Below, piece by piece: positions 32,965-44,605 of a DNA stretch of 64,000 nucleotides. The notes below the pieces were generated by a model. It was given only the letters and a program-made list of their open reading frames with translations. It did not search any database and had not been told where the DNA came from. The DNA comes from Rhizoclosmatium globosum (Eukaryota; Chytridiomycota; Chytridiomycetes; Chytridiales; Chytriomycetaceae): contig MCGO01000072.1 of the NCBI GenBank assembly GCA_002104985.1, positions 1 to 64,000 on the forward strand. Reading direction: 5' to 3'. Position 1 is the stretch's first letter, and every line of letters starts with the position of its first letter. The position numbers and the translations under genes were made by a program.

Positions 32965-35201
32965 TCATCGCTTCTTTGTGAGTCCGCGAACCAAGTTCAT
33001 GGCAGCCTCTTTCAGTTTCGCAGGCGCGATACGAACTTCCCCATCTTCATCATCATTATCAGGTACTCTTCCATTCTTTGAAGTAGTCACACTCCGTGCC
33101 AGTTTCTCCCATCCAGTAGCACCAGCCTCCTGCGTCTTTTGAATCTGATCAATCACATATTGCCGACCGCCCGGATGTTCATACTGCACGGTCCCAGAAT
33201 CCTGATGAAAATAATAAGGCGAGTTCCCGTTGGTAGGAACCAGTTTGATCCACCCCGGAAAGTCGGGAACGGGTTCCGGGTTCACTTTGATGGCAGGCGT
33301 GAGGGAAAAGGGTGCGGAGGTGTGTGGACCCGTATCAGAGAGCCAGGGGTGTTGCAGGCATTGGAGGGCTGTTGGACGGCCAGAGGGGGACTCGGAGAGG
33401 AGAGGAGAGATGAAGGATTGTGTGAGAGGGGGAGAGTGTATATAGGTGGGAGGAGACGGAGAAGAGTTTCGCCGAGAGAGTATATATCGACGGGTCTACC
33501 GTATCGAGATGTTTTTGTTATTTCGGGTGCCTAGTAGATGGAATAGAGTCAGAATTCGCATCTATGCATTCATTCTTTCATTCACACGGCGGCATTACAT
33601 TGCTTCCTTCATGCACACATTCGTTTCGGTCGGCCCACTGGTTCCAGCTTGTCCTTTGATGATTTGGGTTTGTTCCAGACAATCATTCCATCACATTCCA
33701 AGTTCCAAAGCATAATCCTTCTTGGTTGCAGCCCATTAAAAAGCGTCGCTATCTACTAAATATCTCGCTCCAAACACTTTAGCTGAGGACTCACCCGAAA
33801 TCCTTCAAACCCCTTCAAACCAGAAGCCGAATTGAAGCCATTCTCATCGGTGGCGCAAGCAAAGTTGCCGAGTTTGAGGGAATTGAGGTCATTTGAAGTG
33901 AAGAAGAAAGAGGAAGGATGAATGTTGCGGTGGATGTGGTAGTTGTTGTGGACAGTGAGGAGAGCCTCGAGAGCACCAAATGCAATGACCTTGACTTCAT
34001 GTTCAGTGAAAGAGTGGTTTGCCTCAATAAGCTGCTGAAGAGTGCCCACAGTCCTACTGTTTTGTCCCAAAATGAAGAAACTTATTGTCCTTACCTTCCT
34101 GCACGTTTCAAATACATTTCTTCATTTATTTTTTGAGATGGACAACATAGAGATGGAATTGCACGTGAAAGTAGCGCGTGCAGTGCGAAAGTCAGCGCGT
34201 GCAGACATTGGTTCAAGTTCAAGTTCAAGTTTCTTTCAGGATAAATACGGCAAAATGCGCACGCTTCAGAATCAAAATTCTCCAAATTGGAGGTGAGGAA
34301 GGACCAGTTTTAATAGGCTGCCTTCCTCCAGTCACATCACCAGAGCTCCTTCTTCACTACATTTGTTTCAGGCCCCGCCCGCAATCTTTGAACCAGTGTC
34401 ACAAAATGAATGTGAGACAATCTTTGCAAGGCTCATTGATGAAATTGACAACTTCGAATAGGCCACCCCAAGGACAGCAGCGTTGGTGATGGAAAGGGCA
34501 GAACACTTCTTTGCTGCGCTTTTACCTCACTGCTTGTCAGTGAGAACCTTCTTCACACTCCGAATTTATGTCCCATCTGCTTTGGCAAAAGCAAGAAGTG
34601 TCGATAACAACATATAGTCGTAAGTTTATTGTTTTGCTTAACGTCAGGCTTAACTGCCATTGCTAATGTTCTTCTTTCATGAACTCCATAGTGCTTGTTC
34701 GTTACAACCGTACTGGTGGTCGACCTGCAGCTCTCATTTAACAGCCCTGGATACATTCCTGATTAACAATACAAAGAAATTTGGTATGGCCTTGCTTTCC
34801 CTATGGCATAATTCTAATTTTTTTACAGGTACGTTTTTTTCTTTACCTTTTTTTTTTTATTCTTCTAAAGTGTTAAATACAGTACAAGCAACTGAGTTAG
34901 CCACCAAGCCCTTCTTCCTACTACACACCGCAACCCACTCTTCGGTCACCAGCACAAACTGGTTCTGATCGTTCCGAAAGAATGCCTTCAAACTGACAAT
35001 TCTCTTTTCGTTCACGGCACTCAAAAGCTGCTGCGCCTCCGCTTCCTTTCGCACAACATCGTTTTCCGACTCGGACCGACTCACATCGACGAGCTTCATC
35101 GACACGACTTGGCCCGTGGCGTTGTCGGTTCCGCGCCATTCGCTTTGGCCCTGGCGCGTCGTTGCTTGGCTCTTGCGCGTGGTGAGTGTGAACCGATCCA
35201 T
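32965..35201 (-). CDS. Pseudokinase with C-terminal WW domain
   Basis: Kinase-fold protein that probably lacks catalysis. Seen in order: the N-lobe (35201 to about 34925) with the ATP lysine in VSMKLVD and a hinge ending LVTEEW; the C-lobe (about 34056-33795) from GTLQQLIEANHSF; the catalytic loop reading HIHRNIHPSSF, where HRD would be expected; a degenerate LGNFA where DFG would be; then after a 264-base intron APEI and GRPVDIYSLGETLLRLL (33530 on). The tail ends in a WW domain (PGWIKLV, YYFHQDSGTVQYEHP). One C is missing near the C5 run around 33432 to keep frame. The N-lobe and C-lobe exons are about 870 bases apart and their exact splice is unresolved. Confidence 0.65.
34130..34900. other. 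Long intron or insertion inside the pseudokinase gene
   Basis: This stretch separates the two kinase lobes. It contains (GTTCAA)-type repeats near 34207-34230 and broken coding-like sequence on the plus strand, including FEPVSQNECETIFARLIDE and, in another frame, a Cys-rich CPICFGKSKKC. The pattern suggests a decayed transposon or gene fragment lodged in an intron. No intact frame remains. Confidence 0.45.
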
Positions 35202-35555
35202 TTGTAATGCCTTTTTGGAATGGAATTCAAATACCCTTTCAAACTTTGTTCACCTTCGAATGTTTTGATACACGTTGAATAATTAGAGCGTACGGGACAG
35301 TTGAAATGCGGAATGCTGGAATTAAACGGACACTTTATGCACATAAATAGTTCCTCATTTGAGATACGCCTATCGCTCAATCGTTTGTAATTGTTGGGAG
35401 GAAAGATGAGGAAGAATGTAGAACCGGAAGGGGATTCTGTTGAGTCTTTATGAGTCAGTACAACTTGACAAAGTGTGACGTGTTCCTTCACATAAAAGGG
35501 AACACCAGTCAAAAAAACAACTCCATCAAAAACACAACTAAATATACAACCCAAC

Positions 35556-35771
35556 ATGCCACACACTGAACGCAAGGAAGGCAAGAATGACCGCCAATCG
35601 CACTCTGGCCACTCCCACAACGAACCAATGAAAAAGGACGGCCACGGCAAGTTCAACTTTGGATCCGTTGAAGATGATATCGAAAGCGCACCTCAAGTTA
35701 CTTCCACTGAGGCTCAAAAAAAGGTGGAAGTTGTGAGTCAAGAGGAGTTTGAGAAGGCCAAGGCTTTGTAA
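35556..35771 (+). CDS. Small hydrophilic protein, possibly HABP4/Stm1-like
   Basis: A single-exon gene of 71 residues with ATG at the first plausible site, and a stop followed by an AATAAA signal about 40 bases on. Rich in His, Lys, Glu and Ser. The core DGHGKFNFGSVEDDIE resembles the 'GxGxxNWG' block that ends hyaluronan/mRNA-binding (HABP4/Stm1) proteins, which associate with ribosomes. The similarity is short, so the family call is tentative. It is divergent from the pseudokinase gene, 354 bases away. Confidence 0.5.
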   Translation: MPHTERKEGKNDRQSHSGHSHNEPMKKDGHGKFNFGSVEDDIESAPQVTSTEAQKKVEVVSQEEFEKAKAL

Positions 35772-35909
35772 ATACCCGCATCTATATCTTACGATGATAT
35801 ATATTCTAAATAAAGCGCAATTGCATATTTAATCATATTTGTGGTTAGTTTCGGTGATATGCCCGTTGAGTGTTTCTCAATGAACAGTAAACTAGACGAT
35901 ACCAATCGT

Positions 35910-37009
35910 TTATTTTCGTCGTCCTCTCTCGTACAACGCTTCCAAGTGCTCACTTATCACTTCCATATCGTCCAACACAGCGTCAAACAGTTCCCACCAT
36001 GGCGGAGTGGTTGGCAACGCGACATTTAATTTCCGTGATCCATAGTATATCGCAGCGCATGCAATCACGTTGGGCTGAAAATACACGACGACTTCAGTCC
36101 GGACTCTATTGATTTAGGAAAATGTTAAGCGGTATTCATGGGATTATCCACAGTAATAAGCTCTCCCCATCCATTATTGTTTGGCTTTAGTTGCCAGAAA
36201 ACAAGTTGCTCTTATATGCATCATTTTGTGAAGAGACATTTCGCTTTTCCCTTTCTTGATTTCGTCCAACTAACTTCATCCTTCTTGTGTTGCCTAAATG
36301 CAACGAGTCCCTCGCAGATTCGCGTCGAAGGAGAATTAAGTACTCACAAGTCATTCAAGCAGTTCCAGCAGTACTGAGCAAACTCAGTATGCTCTCCTGT
36401 AGCAAGACCAAGACTCTGCAGGTAATTGACCATGAATCCGTGTGGATGCTGCACATGGACTTGGAATCCAAGACGAGCAAGAATATGAATTTCAGATTGA
36501 ATGATGGCGTCCTTGTATTCATTGTATGTATCGTATGGGACATCCACGAAAGCTGCAGTTTCGGCATTGGGTTGGTTATTGAATATCTGGTTGGGTGAGT
36601 GTCGTTAGAAGGTGCGACAGTCATATTAACCAACCCAACACCGCAGGGTACTCACTTGAAGAGCAAAGTACACGTTAACAATGTCTTTAATCTTTCTGGC
36701 ACATTCTTCAGTCTTGCTGGCTAAAAAGAGGACACCGAGCACAGTGTCGCTGATAGGATACTGGTTCACTGATGAAACCGAGTAGAAGCGAATAAGGATA
36801 GTTTGAGCAGTTGCAATCGCAGTCTGGGGTAGTTTAAGCAGAATGCCGCACTGCGCAATCAGATTGGTAGCCTGGAACAGGTCTCCAGATGCTGGTACTC
36901 AATTAGCAAGTAGGTATTTACTTCAAACTTCAAAGCCAAAGACGGCCAACGCACCCGTACATTCTCTGATCAAATGCGTGTCTTTTGCAACTGAGTTTGC
37001 CAGGATCAT
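35910..37009 (-). CDS. Cyclin L-like (transcription/splicing cyclin)
   Basis: Cyclin expected to pair with a CDK11-type kinase in transcription and splicing control. Exons: 37009-36955, 36891-36656, 36586-36348, 36105-35910, 241 residues. Both cyclin folds are present: fold 1 with QCGILLKLPQTAIATAQTI and LGVLFLASKTEEC; a bridge YNEYKDAIIQSEIHILARLG; the cyclin-L signature VHVQHPHGFMVNYLQ and CWNCLND; and fold 2 with FQPNVIACAAIYYGSRKLN and PPWWELFDA. It lacks the RS-rich tail of animal cyclin L, so cyclin K or a fused ancestral type is possible. The ATG lies 82 bases from the start of the divergent TFIIIC gene. Confidence 0.88.
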
Positions 37010-37091
37010 TTGTTTGTTACTTTTCTTCTTTCTTTCTTTCTTTCTTCTTTCTTTTTTACATCTCTTATAGTAACCAACAACCAAACAACAA
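37010..37091. promoter_or_regulatory. 82-bp divergent promoter, cyclin L / TFIIIC, with (CTTT)n
   Basis: The entire space between two divergent start codons is 82 bases. It holds a pyrimidine tract with repeated CTTT units on the plus strand (about 37021-37057), followed by an A-rich stretch of ACCAACAACCAAACAACAA just before the TFIIIC ATG. Both genes must share this control region. Confidence 0.7.
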
Positions 37092-39829
37092 ATGAGCTCA
37101 ACAATTGTGCGAGGTCCGCCCTCGAGCACAGACGGACTCCAATTTGCGAATGTGTTTGGAAGTGGCGCCCAAGTTGTTGCCTCGGTCGGTGCGATGCCTT
37201 CTGCCCCGTTTGTCTCGGTCTCCGCGAACGATGCGAAACGGTGTGCCTTCTTTTTTCATTCAACTGGTGCTGTAAAACTATCCTCTAAACACCTCAAATG
37301 TGATGACAGACGCTTTGCTACTGCTGCAACGGCTCCGCTGAAACCAAGGCCATTCCCCTTTGGAACTCAGAAGGCAAACAAACAACTGGGCGCGCGATTG
37401 CTTGCTGCAGATACTACGACTGTAAAGAGTACAGCTGCCTGTCCTCTCTCTCCGCTGCTCGTAACTCTAGCATCCACATTCCACCTTCCTCTCTATGCAC
37501 CCACCAAAGATCCATCCACAAACGAATGGGCTCAAGTTGGTGATTTATTACCGCCATTAATGCTTCTATATGGTGTTCAAGGCGGGCGCGAAGGGGATTT
37601 GGAAGTTGAGGTGGATGCGCGTATAAATTCATTGCTGGAAACTGTCTGTGAGTATCCCAGAACACATCTGTCATTCAGCAACTAATAGTAAGCAATCTAG
37701 CTCTTTCTTGGTCGGATGTTTGGATACATCCTGGAAATCTGCATTCTCGATCCGCGTTTTTGGCGATTGGATCGAAGGAAGGAACTATTACTCTGTGGAA
37801 GTTGGACGCAGGAAACCATGTTCCGATCTATCTGACATCAATCAAGCCCCATAATGCTTGGGCATCAAGAACAGCTTGGTCTCAGTGGCTTTCTGTTGGT
37901 CCCATCCAATGTAAGTTCTCCCAATAACGATGATTCCCGTTTATTTACACTCGCCAGATTGCTACATGCTTTCTGCTTATTCCGATGGACAGCTCTTTTC
38001 CCACTTGGTTACTTACGACCCAAACTCTGCAAACCTCACAATCATTTCAACTGCTCAACTCTCTCCTGCCGATAACAAACCTGCTTCTGTACTCAAATTC
38101 CATCATTCAAACCCGTCCCTTATTCGGGCCGCAGTGTCAAAAGGCAGCACCTTGCACATGTGGACAGCTCCAACTCCCACCTCCCTTTTCCCTCCTTCTT
38201 TCGCATCCACAGAAACGTCACAAATCAGATCTCTGCATCTCCCACTTTCCATGCCCGTCGGCGGAATCACATGGAACCTTCTCGGCGATGAAATCCACGT
38301 ATACTCAACTGAAGGAAAGTGTTTCACCGTGGCTTTGATTGCAGACCAACATCCCGGACCCGATACTCCACCTTCTCACACCGACGCGTCCACGTTTTCT
38401 GGAGAAGATAATTTCGATCCAACATCTTCTGCTGCAGCCACACTCGTCCTTCTTGAAGACACCACATCACAGTTTTACAAGGAGATTCTTGGTGACGACG
38501 CGTCAGGTGGAAATGCCGAAGATGACGCAGCGGGAGAGGAAGAAGAAGGAGGAGAAGGAGGTGGGCCCACTTCTTCGCATGGAAAGCAGATTCGATTCTA
38601 TGGAGCCGTGTCGTCTCCCAACGGCCTTGTTGACTTTGTTCTGTATAATGTCAGCATGAGTGAAGGGTTGGAGTACCGCACTGGAAAAACCGATAACTGT
38701 CAACTGCTCGTTCACTGGAATTATTCGGGTCGCCGTGCTGGGAATGAAGTAGAAGATATCGTGTTACGACGAATCCAGAATGTTCTTGTGAGAGATGATA
38801 TGTTGTTTCGATTCTCGCCTGCGCATTTGGTGTGGGATGTGTTGGGAATGTTGCATCATGGATTCAAGGAGGGAGAAGAAGTTGTTGTGCAGGATGATGG
38901 ACTTGTTGCAAAAGTTCTTCATGAGATTATCAAATTTACGATGGAATTCCAAGGTGTGGATGGGCAGAGGGCTATTGTCTCACCAGGAGGCCCAGCTGAG
39001 TAAGTTCTTTGATGGTTTTGAGGTTGTACTGACTTCTGAGTAGATACTTGAAGAACGTCCCCGAAATGCTGTTTTCAAATCGCCGAATGAATGCCTTGAG
39101 ATTGCAAAACCATATTTATTTGCATTTGATTGTAAGTGTAATTAGCGGAAAGTATATCGTGAATAACCATTTCAATTTCAGAACACAATTCCATCCCTCA
39201 ACAAACAAGAAACCGCGAACCTCCTTCTCCAAAACTACCGCAACCTACTCCAATCATACATATCAGTCATGCTTCACCACACACACCAATACCTCCAACA
39301 CCCACGCGTCCTCCTCTCCGAAACCGACCTCCTCATGCTCACCCTCCTCTCCGACCACTGCCTCCAGAACTCTGCATACATGGGCGAACAAATCAAACAG
39401 CTCGTTCACGTCTTTGCAACGGTCAAACAACGTGGCGCCGAGCCCCACATTGCATCCATCTGTGACGAATACCTCATCAAGTTCAGGACAGTTATTCAAG
39501 GCGGTCCTGGGGATCCTGTCGGGGGTATGGGAGAGAGCAAAGAGCAGTGTCTTGCGTGTGGTGGCGCTGTTGTGTTTGTGAGTCCGTGGAAGGCTATATG
39601 TTTGAATGGCCACCCGTGGGATCGATGTGCTGTTTCGTTGTTGACTGCAGCGACGCCAAAGACGCGTAGTTGTTTGGGATGTAACCGGAAGACGATTTCA
39701 CCAGAGGCGCTTGGAGATGGAGAGCCGGAGGGTGGGCAGGGTGAAGGGCCTACACCTTCAGTGGTTATGAAGACTTTGGTTCAATGTATGACTGTTTGTT
39801 TGTATTGTGGTAATCGATTGAAGCTGTGA
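37092..39829 (+). CDS. TFIIIC subunit, GTF3C4/TFIIIC-delta type
   Basis: Component of TFIIIC, the factor that binds tRNA gene promoters for RNA polymerase III. Exons: 37092-37647, 37701-37910, 37958-38999, 39044-39131, 39182-39829, 847 residues. The N-terminal half reads as a beta-propeller (SWSDVWIHPGNLHSR, AIGSKEGTITLWKLD, MLSAYSDGQLFSH). An acidic, glycine-rich insert follows near 38500-38570. The C-terminus is a zinc-binding module of the zf-TFIIIC type: CLACGGAVVF, AICLNGHPWDRC, SCLGCNRKT and CLYCGNRLKL. Splice phases all agree. Its stop is 31 bases from that of the convergent 7-TM gene. Confidence 0.85.
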
Positions 39830-39860
39830 ACGAATAAAAAATATATTGAAAATCTTAGGG

Positions 39861-40742
39861 CTAGGGCTTGCTTGTATTCTTCAAGGTGAGTGACTCCAAC
39901 CTTGAGTCGTGTATCAAAGTGATTTTCATGGCCAACTGCACGAATATATACGCAAGAGGAGACAAGCATTGTGCCGTGAGAATAATGCAATAACTCACAA
40001 TGCTCATTGGGGGTGCAGTAGAGATTGCAGAAAAGGCAGAAATAACAGCGACAGCAGACGTGCTACCTTCAAGCAACACAATCCAAAAACATCCAAGTAC
40101 TCCATAAATGCACAGTATCTTTTCACGCCGCGTGCATATTTCCAAATTACCTTTTTGTATTCTGACCAAATATGCGACGTACATTCCAGTTACAAGGAGA
40201 TCGAATACAACAGCAACCAAGCCAACAACCAAAGCCAGCCATTGCAAAATTGCTGACGTAGTAAACAGAAGATTCATGTCTGTGCTCCACAATGTGACGG
40301 CAATCAACGCGTCTTCAACGATTGCAAGAACTGCGTACAGAACGATCATCAAATATAAATGCCGTCGAAGTGCTGGAATCACTATTCTTGCAATTGGAGC
40401 TCCACGTATCCACGTGTATGTCATGGCTAATATATGAAACATAGCGAATAAGATATTTCCAAATTCCGCGGCTAATGGGGATGTCGATAAAAAGACTTGT
40501 GGAGAAAATATGATGCTGTTTAAGATTATCATTGCGACGAGCATTATGTTGAAGGGCTTGAAGATGGTATTGTGGGGTGGTTCGTTGCTTGCAGCAAAAA
40601 CTTCAAATGTAATTGTAGCCGCAACAATCAGCAGTTGGAGAAAAGAGCCGCCAAGGATAACCCAGCTACAAGTAGACAGTATGGAGATTGCCTCTGTAGT
40701 GTATGGAAGCCAGAGATTTGTAGCTGTAACATTGGTTTCCAT
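39861..40742 (-). CDS. Seven-transmembrane protein, unknown family
   Basis: An intronless frame of 293 residues from the ATG at 40742 (METNVTATN); the open frame reaches back to a GTG at 40775. The N-terminus carries N-glycosylation sequons (NVT, NAT-like) before the first helix, then seven hydrophobic segments, for example WVILGGSFLQLLIVAATIT, ILFAMFHILAMTY and ILQWLALVVGLVAVVF. Basic loops face the presumed cytoplasm. The topology suggests a receptor-like protein. No known motif such as DRY or NPxxY is seen. The second 7-TM gene at 58.9-59.9 kb has similar size and build but little direct identity. Confidence 0.6.
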   Translation of the reverse strand: METNVTATNLWLPYTTEAISILSTCSWVILGGSFLQLLIVAATITFEVFAASNEPPHNTIFKPFNIMLVAMIILNSIIFSPQVFLSTSPLAAEFGNILFAMFHILAMTYTWIRGAPIARIVIPALRRHLYLMIVLYAVLAIVEDALIAVTLWSTDMNLLFTTSAILQWLALVVGLVAVVFDLLVTGMYVAYLVRIQKGNLEICTRREKILCIYGVLGCFWIVLLEGSTSAVAVISAFSAISTAPPMSIVSYCIILTAQCLSPLAYIFVQLAMKITLIHDSRLESLTLKNTSKP

Positions 40743-41896
40743 TGTGTCTTTTTTTCCGATTATTTCCCCTCCCACACTCTAACAGTTGGTTCCTATTTTA
40801 GACTTGTATTCGTTCATCTTCAGAAAATGATAGTGATTAGAGTCCGATGTTGAATTTTGGGGTTGCGTCGTTTGGTCAACGGCTGGAGTTCACTACCAAT
40901 TAAATTAAAGCTTGTTGATTTTCCAAGACTGGTTCATAGGAGGGAGGAACTTTCTCAACAGGTGGCTGCCTTGACATTTAGCGCCACTCAAGTTTATTCA
41001 CAGAAACAGTTTAAATGCTCAGGCGCTGGGATGTGAAGAACTACAGCGATATGTAAATCTGACCAACGTGCAATAAAGTTTTCAGTTTGCTTTGAATCTT
41101 AAATCTTGTAAATCATTATTAACAAAAGGCAAAAGGCTCGTTATTTCTAGCTTCATGCTGCTCATGATGGTGCAATTGAATTCGTCGACGGACTTCATTA
41201 TCTCAAAGTATCATCTTTGTCCTGCTATCGTTGGTCTCATCTTCGCCTTTTTGACGCAGAAACGAGATGAACGTTGTAGTTACTCAAAACATAACTTTCT
41301 ACAAAATGGTTTGTTGTGTTTTCACCCCACTCTAGTCTTACTTGTAGAAAACCATGACACTGTCGATAGAAACAGCAGGCGAACGCCAACAGGAACCATC
41401 TGCTCACTTCACCAACTACCCGGATATGACGAACATGAGAGTGTTGAAGTTGTTGATGGATTTGAGTGCCTGAGAATGGTGAATAACCAAAAATATTGGA
41501 TAAAATTGTGAATCATTTTCGCTCGTCGTTAAGATACCATTCACCCCACATCCTTATGACTCCAGTTTTCCAACACGTAAATACATGTAAAACTTGTCCC
41601 CAGACTTAAATAGATTCCAACCTGGAATCTCAAATCGATTCAACAACCAACCCTCTCGTAACTTAGCTCCTTTTCAAACCTTTCCCGAAACCGAGGCTAC
41701 CGGTATCTCATGCAATATGAATGTTAGAGCATAAACTCCCGTATTTAACAGGCAGGGAATCCCTCTCGTCCGCTTGTCTGAACTTCTCCGAGCATAAAAG
41801 GGATCAGGAGGACAATCACGGCAAGGAACGATGCGATTCTGATTTTGGTTTTGGCTGTGATGGATTTGTTCATTTCTGAAAAGAGAACAAAGAAAG
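40743..41896. other. Intergenic with RasGEF relic
   Basis: Mostly non-coding. 41425-41530 is a decayed piece of the RasGEF gene. A 42-codon minus-strand frame (41873-41745) with one hydrophobic segment (ASFLAVIVLLIPFMLG) could encode a small membrane protein, but its ATG lies only 23 bases from the next plus-strand gene, so I do not call it a gene. Confidence 0.45.
41425..41530 (-). pseudogene. Decayed fragment of the RasGEF gene
   Basis: The plus-strand bases align with 45228-45380, where the minus strand encodes the RasGEF (LKSINNFNTLMSVISG region). The relic reads CCGGATATGACGAACATGAG versus CCGGATATGACGGACATGAG in the parent, and continues past the exon into the following intron and exon. 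A gap and stops remove coding ability. Intron sequence is retained, so this is a DNA copy. Confidence 0.75.
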
Positions 41897-44272
41897 ATGG
41901 ATGAAACAGCCCTAACTGCGCCACCCACCAGTGCCGACCCTCCAGTCCAGCCGGCACCGAACCTGCTTCATGTCGATCTCATACAAGCACAAGCTAATGC
42001 AGACGAGATGGTGAAGGCAATGACGGACCTCCGTGCGAGTGTGGAGCAGTTGAAAGCAAAGATTGCGGAACTGGAAGCCAATGTGAAGAAGGTGGACGAC
42101 AAGATTGAAAGGTTGGATGGAGAACTGAGCGAGTTGAAGGACAAGGAGAAGAAGTTGGAAGCAAAGCAAGATTATCTGGAAATGAAAGAGAACAAGCTCG
42201 AGAGTCTCAAGTGTACGCCCAGAGACCAGTGGAATGCTGAAGACAGAGAGAGTATCGCGACAGGGCCGATCTGGATGCTTCTTTCGCAAACGTCATCGCC
42301 GACAAAGCGTCGCTTTATTCGGACAAAGCTGCTTTGAACAAACGCATCGATACGTTGGACCAGCGTCTTCTGAACCTGGATAACGAAAAGGCTTCTCTGC
42401 GCGAAGAGAAGAAGTCAAGTGAAACAAAGATGGAGGACTTGACAGCGAAATTAAATCAGTTGAAAGTGGAATACGAAGCTGCTACTGGTATGTGTCGCTT
42501 ATTTCTTTGCGTTTGGTGTTCATTCTTCTGCCAGGTGCTAGTGTTGATTCTGGGCATGGTGTGGGATCTGTCATATTTTCCTGCGGTGGCAACAATAAGG
42601 TCACCGAGCATGATTTGGAGAGGAACTTGATTGGGATGTGCGCAGAGGATTGTATGGATCCACGAATAGCCGAGTTCAAACAACTCCTTGCCACGAAGCG
42701 AAAATTCATCCTAGACGACGCCACGAACAAGATGATTACCACGCTTCAAGCGATTTGGTCGACGAATGAACAAAGAAATGATGAGAGACCTTGGTCTCTT
42801 TCAGACAATGTTGAAGTTGTTGTTGATCCAACAGCTTCTCAAAACCCGACTGGCTTTCTGGAAATTCTTCAATATGTGCTTATTGCGGGGCTAAGAAGCA
42901 TGGTGCTTCCACCGAATTTGTCAGAAAATGCCTTGGATGTTGTACAAACTGGTCCTGTACTGGATTTTTCGTGCTTGCCAAATATGGAAGAATATAACCG
43001 AAACAAGGTACCCATTGCTTATCTACCTTCTTGAAATCTAATAGCATAATAATTACATAGAAATCTCTTTTCCCGCTGAATTTCAGGAGCCCTGATGGGG
43101 GGGAATTCCACACCTACACCAAGGCCGATTTTAGTGTTCCTTATAGAGACGTCTTCTACCGCATCATTAGCGTATCTAAAAACGCCTCGAAAGTGCAAAA
43201 TGCACTATTTGAGTCTGATCTAGTCAAAACTCTCTTTGTGGCCAATATCAATCTTGTGGCAATACATCGAGTTACTGGAAATCATGCCATGGTCTGCCCA
43301 TTCATCATCTTTACTGCTGGTTGCTACGAGCTATATATCATGTTCAAAGAGAATGTGAAGGAGAGTCCGAGATATTTGTACAAGCTTGTCAACACATACA
43401 AATCTACCTCCTTCCGGGAAAAGACGGAGCTTGCCTTTCATATTCGAAATATCTTGGATATGAAGCTCCCTGATTTAATTAATCCCGACGATGCTAAGAT
43501 ATTGGTGTTGAAAAGACCTCTTGGCTCGTCCCTCTCCTCATCCCAAAGCAAAGGCAGTTCCATGTCTGTGACAGAAGGCATTGTGAAAAAGAAAAAACTC
43601 AATGAAGTTTCTAAGTCTGCTCATAGTACCAGTGATGAAATGTTAGAGGATGAAGCTACTCTCAAGTCATACAAACTCATGAACTTCAATCCCGCCTTTG
43701 CCCCAGACCTCCCAAATTGCCGCTTTGCCATGCATCGCTTTACTGGACTTCATGTCTTCATCAAGAGATCACACAAAAAACAGGAAATCTACTTCTTGAA
43801 ACTTTTGAATTCCCCCTTCCACAGAGCCGATCCTCGCAACGTTACGATTCAGGTTATTGAAATTGTTCAAAGTCCAAAGGTCTATAGGATTGTGTTTCCC
43901 TTGTTGACGGTTTTACTTGATACCTTTGGTGAAACTCCAAACTTATCCAAGGAGCTTTGGCTGCGTCTAGTCCAGCAACTTCGTGATTACTGCAACTTCT
44001 TGCATGAACATCGGATTTGTCATAGGGATATCAAACCAAACAACTTGGCAGTTGACCAAGACACAGAACAACTTGCTGTTTTGGATTGTGACCTGATGAA
44101 AGTATACCCAGAAGACAAGATTGCAATCGTGACAAAGTTTTGTGGAACAGAAGATTGGTCTGACCCCGAATACGTGAGGAATCCGGAACAGGGATTTAAT
44201 GTGTTTGAGTTGGAACGATATTCCATGGAGAAAACCTGCGAATGGATGATACATCAAGCAAAATGTGCATAA
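41897..44272 (+). CDS. Coiled-coil protein with C-terminal kinase-like domain
   Basis: Exons: 41897-42210, 42264-42487, 42535-43007, 43061-44272, 740 residues. Residues about 20-200 form a long coiled coil (KAKIAELEANVKKVDDKIER and similar heptads). A middle region of about 250 residues (SGHGVGSVIFSCGG, FLEILQYVLIAGL, CPFIIFTAGCYELYIMF) is unrecognised. A Lys/Ser-rich linker leads to a kinase-like domain with the catalytic loop CHRDIKPNNLAVD and, where DFG is expected, VLDCDLM. A closing CGTEDWSDPEYV resembles an activation-segment end. The HRD loop is intact, so activity is possible. The architecture is reminiscent of the lineage-expanded kinases of fungi (FunK1-like) or Crinkler-type proteins; neither is proven. 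Confidence 0.6.
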
Positions 44273-44605
44273 ATTGAAATGAACGAGAAAGGAATATAAA
44301 TACTTTATTGCGTTTATTCTGTGGAAATAAATTATCAATTCAGAAGCTCTGGCACTAGCACTTCAATTCATATATTTTGTCTCCTCTGACAGGTACAACA
44401 TATCCCGCGTTCAAGTGTAAATGTGAGGAATGGGCTACTGTTCGAAGTGGACCCAATCTAATCATCCAAATATAATTGTTGTCAACACAAAACAAATACA
44501 CATCATTAACGAATGCGATACAAATTATATTTCAATGCTTAACAAATATACACAGCAAACTTCAGAAATACCAAATACTTTCATTCATTAGCAAGCAATC
44601 AAAAC

